A DNA stretch of 64,000 nt from Mariniblastus fucicola (GTDB taxonomy: Bacteria > Planctomycetota > Planctomycetia > Pirellulales > Pirellulaceae): NCBI RefSeq assembly GCF_008087665.1, contig NZ_CP042912.1, positions 5,022,001-5,086,000 of the forward strand. The letters are read 5' to 3'. Below, piece by piece: positions 58,643 through 64,000 of this stretch. The position numbers and the translations under genes are program-made. The notes below the pieces were generated by a model, which was given only the letters and a program-made list of their open reading frames with translations, was not told where the DNA came from and did no database searches. Within the stretch, counting starts at the first letter, position 1; every line of letters begins with the position of its first letter.

Positions 58643-60715
58643 ATGAACCCTCGCAAAATCCTTGTTACCGCAGCGCTTCCGTACGCGAACGGCCCGATCC
58701 ACCTCGGACATCTGGTGGAATATATTCAGACAGACATTTGGGCGAGGTTCCAGCGTTTGCGTGGCCACGAAGTCCTGTTCGTCTGCGCGGACGACACGCA
58801 CGGAACTGCGATCATGTTGCGGGCTCAGAAGGAAGGTCGCAGCGAAGAGGAAGTCATCGCCGAATCGAGCGAAGCTCATCAACGCGATTTTGCCGGGTTT
58901 GGAGTCAGCTTTGACAACTACGGCAGCACCCACAGTGATGAGAACCGAAGGCTGTGCGGTGAGATCTGGCAGAAGATTCGAGACGCCGGCCTGGTGAAAG
59001 AGAAACAGGTCGAGCAGCTTTTCGACACCGAAAAGGAAACCTTTCTGGCGGACCGGTTCGTTACGGGCACGTGCCCAAAGTGTGGCACGCCTGACCAACC
59101 GGGCGACAATTGCAGCAAATGCGGCGAGACTTATTCGCCAGTGGAGCTTATCGATCCGCTTAGCACCATTTCCGGAACCAAGCCGGAAGTGCGGATCGCG
59201 AACCACCTGTTCATTGAACTTGAACAGCTTCACGGATTTCTGAACGAGTGGACTCAGGACAGCGACAGCCTGCAGTCTGAGGTCGCCAATTACCTCAAGG
59301 GACAATTTCTCGGTGACGAACTTCGCGATTGGGATATATCCCGACCGGCCCAGTATTTCGGATTCGAGATCCCAGACAGCCCCGGCGACTACTGGTACGT
59401 CTGGTTCGATGCACCAATCGGTTATATGGCTTCGACGCAGCAATGGTGCGATGCAAACGGCTCGCAGATTGATGACTGGTGGAAGAATCCAGAGTGCGAA
59501 ATCCATCACTTCATCGGCAAAGACATTATTTATTTTCACACGCTGTTCTGGCCGGGAATGCTTAAGACTGCGGGTTACAGCCTGCCGACGAAAGTTCGTA
59601 TTCACGGTTTCTTGACCGTTGATGGCGAAAAGATGTCCAAGAGCAAGGGCACGTTTATCAAAGCGGAAACATATTTGAAGCATCTCGACCCGTCGGCGCT
59701 GCGATACTTCTACGCGTCGAAACTGGGGCCGAACCTCGATGACATTGACTTGAGTCTGGATGAGTTTCAGGCGAAAGTCGACACGGACCTGGTGAACAAA
59801 GTCGTTAATTTGGCATCACGTTGTGCCAAGTTTCTTCAGCCAACCGGTCTTTCAACTGAGTGGCCGGACGATGGCGGCCTGTTCGAACAAGCCGCAAATT
59901 CGGCTGACGAGATTGCTCAGGCTTACGAAGACTGCGACTACAACAAAGCCATGCGTCTGATTCTGGCGGCCGCTGATCGCGCCAACCCCTTCATTGAAAA
60001 CGCCGCACCATGGGTACTGAAGAAAGACGAGAGCAAAGCTCAGGAACTGCAGGACGTTTGCACAATCGCAATCAACCTGTTCCGGCAACTGGCAATCTTC
60101 CTGGCGCCGGTTTTACCGGACCTTGCGGAAAAGACGGGCGATCTGCTCGGTGATCCGATCACTTCATGGGATCAGGCACAAACGCCGTTGTTGGGGACTC
60201 CGATCAACAAATTTAAACACATGATGAAACGAATCGATCCAAAGGATATCGCAAAGATGACTGACGAGACCAAAGCCGAACACGAAGCCGAACACGAAGC
60301 CGAAGCTGCTTCCGGAGCACTTTCCGAACTGGCTGCCAAGTACAACGATAGCCCGCAGCACCTGATCGACAAGCCGCTGTCGGAAGAGTGCACGTTTGAG
60401 GACTTCATCAAGGTCGACCTTCGCGTCGCCCGTGTCTTGCAAGCTTCTCATGTCGAAGGAGCTGACAAGCTGCTGCAACTAACGTTGGGGCTCGGCGGTG
60501 ATGAACAGCGCAACGTTTTTGCCGGGATCAAATCCGCCTACGATCCCGCAGACCTGGAAGGGCGTCTGGTTGTGATGGTGGCCAACCTGAAGCCACGCAA
60601 GATGCGTTTTGGCATGAGCGAAGGCATGGTTTGCGCTGCCGGTGGACCGGAAGCGACTGAAATCTATCTTCTCGATCCCGATGACGGCGCTCAGCCTGGC
60701 CAGCGGGTGACCTAG
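58643..60715 (+). CDS. metG: Methionyl-tRNA synthetase
   Basis: A 690-residue class I synthetase with the HIGH motif as PIHLGHL (18-24). A zinc knuckle ([18 protein letters not shown]) and KMSKS in [10 protein letters not shown] near residue 331 follow. It has a C-terminal OB-fold tRNA-binding domain ([20 protein letters not shown]). An acidic insert with repeated EAEHEAEAA lies before that domain. The ATG at 58643 is used. Monocistronic. Confidence 0.97.
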   Translation: MNPRKILVTAALPYANGPIHLGHLVEYIQTDIWARFQRLRGHEVLFVCADDTHGTAIMLRAQKEGRSEEEVIAESSEAHQRDFAGFGVSFDNYGSTHSDENRRLCGEIWQKIRDAGLVKEKQVEQLFDTEKETFLADRFVTGTCPKCGTPDQPGDNCSKCGETYSPVELIDPLSTISGTKPEVRIANHLFIELEQLHGFLNEWTQDSDSLQSEVANYLKGQFLGDELRDWDISRPAQYFGFEIPDSPGDYWYVWFDAPIGYMASTQQWCDANGSQIDDWWKNPECEIHHFIGKDIIYFHTLFWPGMLKTAGYSLPTKVRIHGFLTVDGEKMSKSKGTFIKAETYLKHLDPSALRYFYASKLGPNLDDIDLSLDEFQAKVDTDLVNKVVNLASRCAKFLQPTGLSTEWPDDGGLFEQAANSADEIAQAYEDCDYNKAMRLILAAADRANPFIENAAPWVLKKDESKAQELQDVCTIAINLFRQLAIFLAPVLPDLAEKTGDLLGDPITSWDQAQTPLLGTPINKFKHMMKRIDPKDIAKMTDETKAEHEAEHEAEAASGALSELAAKYNDSPQHLIDKPLSEECTFEDFIKVDLRVARVLQASHVEGADKLLQLTLGLGGDEQRNVFAGIKSAYDPADLEGRLVVMVANLKPRKMRFGMSEGMVCAAGGPEATEIYLLDPDDGAQPGQRVT

Positions 60716-61094
60716 CGCAGCTGGGAGGTTCGCAATTCACGAGTATCGCAGCCCGCATTTGCGGGAATGCAACTGAAAGCTTGCGATCTTTCGCGTCGAA
60801 CTCGCAAAAGAGAGCCTGTGAAAGCTGAATGCGACTCAGGCCCTAACGTCCACAATAATGCCAAATGAGTTGTGGCAGCCAAACTATCCTTGCGTTTCAA
60901 GCGTTCGCCGCACGAACTGAAATTTCGATGCATTCAGGTGTTACACCCAAACCAACTGTGACTAACTCTACTGTCGCAAATAGCCATACATCCTGAGATT
61001 TGACATTCGAATTGAAAGACGCGTCGAAATGTGTCGAGCTTCAAAGCAGGTTGAGGGACCTAAACTTTTGAATCTCTACCCGAAGGCATCAGAT
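60716..61094. other. Non-coding stretch between metG and the PEP-CTERM gene
   Basis: A 379-base gap. I see no gene with a ribosome site, and no hairpin with a T tract to end metG. The right part should contain the promoter of the PEP-CTERM gene. Confidence 0.45.
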
Positions 61095-61670
61095 ATGATT
61101 ATCCGATTTTTGGCGACTGTTTCGATTCTTTTGGCCATCAGCTCCAGCGTTCACGCTGATATCGTCATTTTCACGGATCAGAGTGCCTGGCTTGCTGCGA
61201 CGCAGAGCCTGATAACTGAAAACTTTGACGACACGACGCTGGTTTCAGGTTTGAGCTCCACCTCGGATAACGGTGGAATCGCCGGTGGGACGTGGAACGA
61301 CACAGTTACCGACCCGCTTATTGGATCTGCCTCCACAACGGAATGGTCTTACACCAACGCCCCGACGGCTTGGGGAGCTTTCTTTGACTTAACGCCAGGC
61401 GGTGAGGGAAGCGGAATTGATATTGATGTCCAGCTTGACGATCTGTCGAGTGAGAGCCTTGGCACGATCGACAGCGATGGATTCTGGGGATTCATCTCCG
61501 ACGACCAAGGCATCAACTCGATTGAATTCTCGACAAGCACGTTTTTGGGATTGTCACAGGAAGAGTATGCGATGGACAACATGTCGACCGGATTCGCAGC
61601 AGTCCCGGAACCAAGTGCCGCAACAGTCCTAGTGTTGGCCAGCATGGCCTTGCTAAGAAGGCGTCGATAG
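61095..61670 (+). CDS. PEP-CTERM sorting-signal protein
   Basis: A 191-residue exported protein from the ATG at 61095, which gives a clean signal peptide (MIIRFLATVSILLAISSSVHA). The mature domain is acidic and rich in Ser, Thr, Asp and Gly. It ends with the PEP-CTERM sorting tail VPEPSAATVLVLASMALLRRRR. The tail directs processing by an exosortase, and no exosortase gene is in this window. The upstream in-frame start at 61029 would add a non-leader extension. Confidence 0.85.
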   Translation: MIIRFLATVSILLAISSSVHADIVIFTDQSAWLAATQSLITENFDDTTLVSGLSSTSDNGGIAGGTWNDTVTDPLIGSASTTEWSYTNAPTAWGAFFDLTPGGEGSGIDIDVQLDDLSSESLGTIDSDGFWGFISDDQGINSIEFSTSTFLGLSQEEYAMDNMSTGFAAVPEPSAATVLVLASMALLRRRR

Positions 61671-61769
61671 ATCTACCTTTCGGGCGGCGATAGACGACGG
61701 CGAGCCTCAGTGGAACATTTTGTCCGAAATGATGAACAGGAAGTTTGTTGCCACCAACCGGTAAGCCAA

Positions 61770-61946
61770 TCAGTCTTCGGTATCGTCGCTACGAAATCTC
61801 TCGATCAGTCTTTGGATCCCGGCGTCAGCCATCCCAATGGTGGCGCCGACGGCTACGCCCAGCATCAATCCAAAACCACTGCCCGAGGCGTCCAACGCGA
61901 CGCTCAGGAAGACCGCAATTCGGATTAGATAGTGACTTCGTCGCAA
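61770..61946 (-). CDS. Small two-segment membrane protein (58 residues)
   Basis: A TTG at 61946 opens 58 codons to the stop at 61770. The peptide has hydrophobic stretches YLIRIAVFLSVAL and GFGLMLGVAVGATIGMADAG and a charged end (IERFRSDDTED), a composition unlike a chance frame. No ATG is available and the ribosome site is weak, so the start is uncertain. The family is not recognised. Confidence 0.42.
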   Translation of the reverse strand: MRRSHYLIRIAVFLSVALDASGSGFGLMLGVAVGATIGMADAGIQRLIERFRSDDTED

Positions 61947-62125
61947 TTCGCAATCTCATCGCAGGACAATCTGGCTGGAAGAATACAGCATTGGGTAGTT
62001 GTGGAGCGATCTGCTTCAACCACAACACCCGTTCGTGCCCATGAACGATCCTGAAACAAAGCGAATTCAAGCGGCCGGCTTAATCGCGGGGATCTGCGAC
62101 GGTCGACCAGTTCCTCCGGCTACCG

Positions 62126-62557
62126 TCATCGCAGGAATTGGACCGTTCCAATCAAACCATCTTTCTCGGTATAGCGGACAAGCACTTCGCCACGTTTGCC
62201 ACTCTCACGCCACCAATGCTCCAGATCGACGCAGTGCTTCCCAAGGGAGACGCGGGTTGGCACGCTCGCACCGAAGCCACCCTTGGAAAACATCTTGGCG
62301 TAACGCGCCCGAAACGCCTCAATACCAGGCGGCTTTTCTTCCTCACCGTCGAATACTCGAACGTCCGCATGGTAACACGCACAAAACCCGTCCAGATCGG
62401 CGCGGTTGTACGCGTCCAGCTGTTTGATGGCAAGCGTTGTGATCACTGATTGTTCTGCTTCATCTGCAACAGGCTTATCGACGGGAGGCGCAGGCTTGCC
62501 ACACGACGTGAACCCAAAGATGAGGCAACCGACGAGAGCCAAAAGTACTTTGTTCAT
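62126..62557 (-). CDS. SnoaL/NTF2-like lipoprotein
   Basis: A 143-residue protein with a lipoprotein leader (lipobox FTSC, Cys19) and an NTF2-like fold signature (LDAYNRADLDGFCACYHADVR, then PPGIEAFRARYAKMF). Members of this superfamily are small alpha+beta barrels that bind ligands or act as enzymes. A specific role cannot be read. The ATG at 62557 is used. Confidence 0.78.
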   Translation of the reverse strand: MNKVLLALVGCLIFGFTSCGKPAPPVDKPVADEAEQSVITTLAIKQLDAYNRADLDGFCACYHADVRVFDGEEEKPPGIEAFRARYAKMFSKGGFGASVPTRVSLGKHCVDLEHWWRESGKRGEVLVRYTEKDGLIGTVQFLR

Positions 62558-62754
62558 ATGCTAAAAATCACTCTCAGGTTCATGTTGTTTGCCGCACTAC
62601 GTGATTCCGACGAACGCCACGCGTTGTGGTTCCAATTTGAAACCGCATGTTTTAAAGACTGTCTCCAACGGAAAGCCATGCCACTTTCTCTCAAAGGCGG
62701 TACCTCGAAAGGATCGCCTCAGTTTTCCAAAAAGAGCAAATCGTTTGGGTTGGA

Positions 62755-63147
62755 TTAGCCCATCGGCACGAAAGCGGTTGCCAGTATCATCAGCACCACG
62801 ATTACAAAAATCGATGAACCGACGGCCAGACCGACGATCAATTTCCACTGTGCTGATTTAAAGTCCGCTGACAGTGATCCTGGAATCGGAGAATCCGGGA
62901 CCAAATCCGGATACTTTTTCGCAAGCGAGTTCCACTGCAGCAATCGAACAAAGTACCAGATGGGAATGATCAACGCACCCAACGCACTGCAAAGGATACA
63001 AAGGAAAATGGCAAGCCAGAATTGGCTCGCGTCTTTAATAATTGCGTCTGCCTTTTTGCGATCTTTGGGCTGCATATCGATTTCAGCCGGAATCGCCTGA
63101 GCCGCATTTGCAACAACAGGTGCTTTGTAAGGATTTTGACCAGCCAT
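62755..63147 (-). CDS. Small membrane protein, two segments
   Basis: About 130 residues from the ATG at 63147. A longer frame to 63276 is less likely because it adds a Cys-rich, non-protein-like stretch. Two membrane segments (about 43-67 and 103-126) flank a basic loop with KKYPDLVP. The N-terminus (MAGQNPYKAP) resembles many planctomycete small membrane proteins starting with an NPYKAP-type motif. Function unknown. Confidence 0.6.
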   Translation of the reverse strand: MAGQNPYKAPVVANAAQAIPAEIDMQPKDRKKADAIIKDASQFWLAIFLCILCSALGALIIPIWYFVRLLQWNSLAKKYPDLVPDSPIPGSLSADFKSAQWKLIVGLAVGSSIFVIVVLMILATAFVPMG

Positions 63148-63256
63148 AGTTGAAAAGCATATACCTAGGACGAGGACGCGGACTACAGAAACGAAATGAG
63201 CATCGCAACAAAATTGCTCGTCGCATTCCATTTTGAAACGCGATGCGTGAAACACA

Positions 63257-64000
63257 TTAGTCGTCGGACCGCTCACCCAGTGCTTCGCTCACAAATCCGA
63301 CGATCTGATTTTCGTACTTCGCAGCGTCGTAAACAAGCAGGTCAGTATGTTCCGCACCTTCAAATATAACCAGTTCCTTTGGAGACGAGGCGACATCAAA
63401 CATACATCGCGTTTCCTGAATCGTCGTGTGTTCATCGCGATCTCCCGACGCGATTAGTACCGGACAATCGAGGGAAGCGACTCGATCAATCGGACAAAGT
63501 TGTTTTGGTGACACCCCTAAGCGAGGATTCAGCTGAACCAGCAGGAGTGGTGCCACGACGTGATGCAGGAATCCCAACCGCATCTGAATCCGATTGTGAA
63601 TGGCCTCTGTGACCGTCGGATAAACGGATTCCAAAACGATTGCATCCACATCAGGATTGGCAAGCAAAGTGGACGCTCCGCCCAGCGACCAACCAACGAT
63701 CGCGACTTTTTCATCCGGGCTGTCGTCACGAACAAAGTCAACTGCCGCGAGTACATCGTGCTGTTCAAGAAACCCGCAGGTAATGTTTCGGCCTTCTGAT
63801 TCTCCGTGCGCCTGCAAGTCAATCAGCAGCGTTGAGTATCCATGCTTGCGAAACAGCCTTGCGCGCGAAAGCATCGAGCGCCGGTCACCACGTATCGGGT
63901 GCAACAGAATGACGGTCGCGTTTGACTCAGACAACGGCAGGTGCCAACCAGACAATGTTGTTCCTGAATCAGAATCGAACTGAACTGACGACGCCGGAAA
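63257..64000 (-). CDS. Alpha/beta hydrolase, partial (runs off the right edge)
   Basis: The frame is open to base 64000, so the start lies outside. Inside the window the protein has VILLHPIRGDRRS (oxyanion region), the nucleophile elbow VGWSLGGAS (Ser), and a late Asp and His (SGDRDEHT, GAEHTDLL). This is the layout of serine alpha/beta hydrolases that lack a strong substrate signature. An internal TTG at 63955 exists, but sequence before it (ASSVQFDSDSGTTLSGW) is protein-like. Confidence 0.85.
   Translation of the reverse strand, partial: FPASSVQFDSDSGTTLSGWHLPLSESNATVILLHPIRGDRRSMLSRARLFRKHGYSTLLIDLQAHGESEGRNITCGFLEQHDVLAAVDFVRDDSPDEKVAIVGWSLGGASTLLANPDVDAIVLESVYPTVTEAIHNRIQMRLGFLHHVVAPLLLVQLNPRLGVSPKQLCPIDRVASLDCPVLIASGDRDEHTTIQETRCMFDVASSPKELVIFEGAEHTDLLVYDAAKYENQIVGFVSEALGERSDD

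Overview
The window looks like a chromosomal segment of a planctomycete, probably a marine member of the Pirellulales. I infer this from the mix of gene types. There is a secreted protein with the LE-x-R-x-LLA N-terminal motif common on planctomycete surface proteins, a PEP-CTERM protein, a DUF1573-like protein and a DUF547 protein. There is a ThiD2-ThiE fusion, an EF-G gene detached from rpsL-rpsG, a GH10 xylanase, and moderate GC with short, mostly monocistronic units on both strands. No species call is possible from sequence alone.

Layout. 0-2.3 kb: two exported proteins and a minus-strand cluster of five tRNA genes (Asn, Gln, Ser-UGA, Trp, Ser-GCU in transcription order). Just upstream of the cluster is an unannotated, strongly structured RNA candidate with its own terminator. 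2.6-11.6 kb: an AEC transporter, a large membrane-anchored VWA protein, rpsL-rpsG, a DUF2156 protein, a small membrane protein, EF-G and a GNAT protein. 11.6-25.3 kb: an RTX-repeat/FKBP fusion, a histidine kinase/sigma54-activator pair, and a HEAT-like exported protein. These are followed by a PaaI thioesterase, a PP2C phosphatase, a PEGA lipoprotein, a weakly BshC-like protein overlapping a GT2 glycosyltransferase, NIF3, CYTH and DUF547 proteins.

25.4-42.4 kb is an AT-richer accessory island crowded with insertion sequences. It holds a complete IS21-type element, ISL3 and IS66 remnants, two almost identical 879-bp IS5-type copies, an IS66 element split by one of them, and an IS701-type element. 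Between them lies a five-gene, tightly overlapping minus-strand operon (36.4 to 30.3 kb). It encodes an exported 10-cysteine protein, a membrane-anchored protein now split by IS5, a DUF1573-like protein, an anchored coiled-coil protein, and a MauE-like membrane protein with a thioredoxin-like CxxC tail. A second 10-cysteine protein gene (N-terminus lost to insertions) followed by another exported protein lies at 40.8-42.4 kb. I consider this cysteine-rich secreted-protein system the most interesting content. Its function is unknown. My reading that the MauE/thioredoxin protein handles disulfides of the cysteine-rich partner is inference.

42.5-64 kb is core again: ThiD2-ThiE, a TPR membrane protein, ClpC, a GT87 glycosyltransferase, a REP-like repeat pair around a small membrane-protein gene, and PTS enzyme I. 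Next comes a lipid-type cluster (two FabZ-like hotdog proteins, an ACP and FabF), a pyruvyltransferase-like protein, GH10, MetG, a PEP-CTERM protein and several small exported or membrane proteins. An alpha/beta hydrolase runs off the right edge. Two small genes (33 and 58 codons) and the structured RNA are new calls made from the raw sequence.
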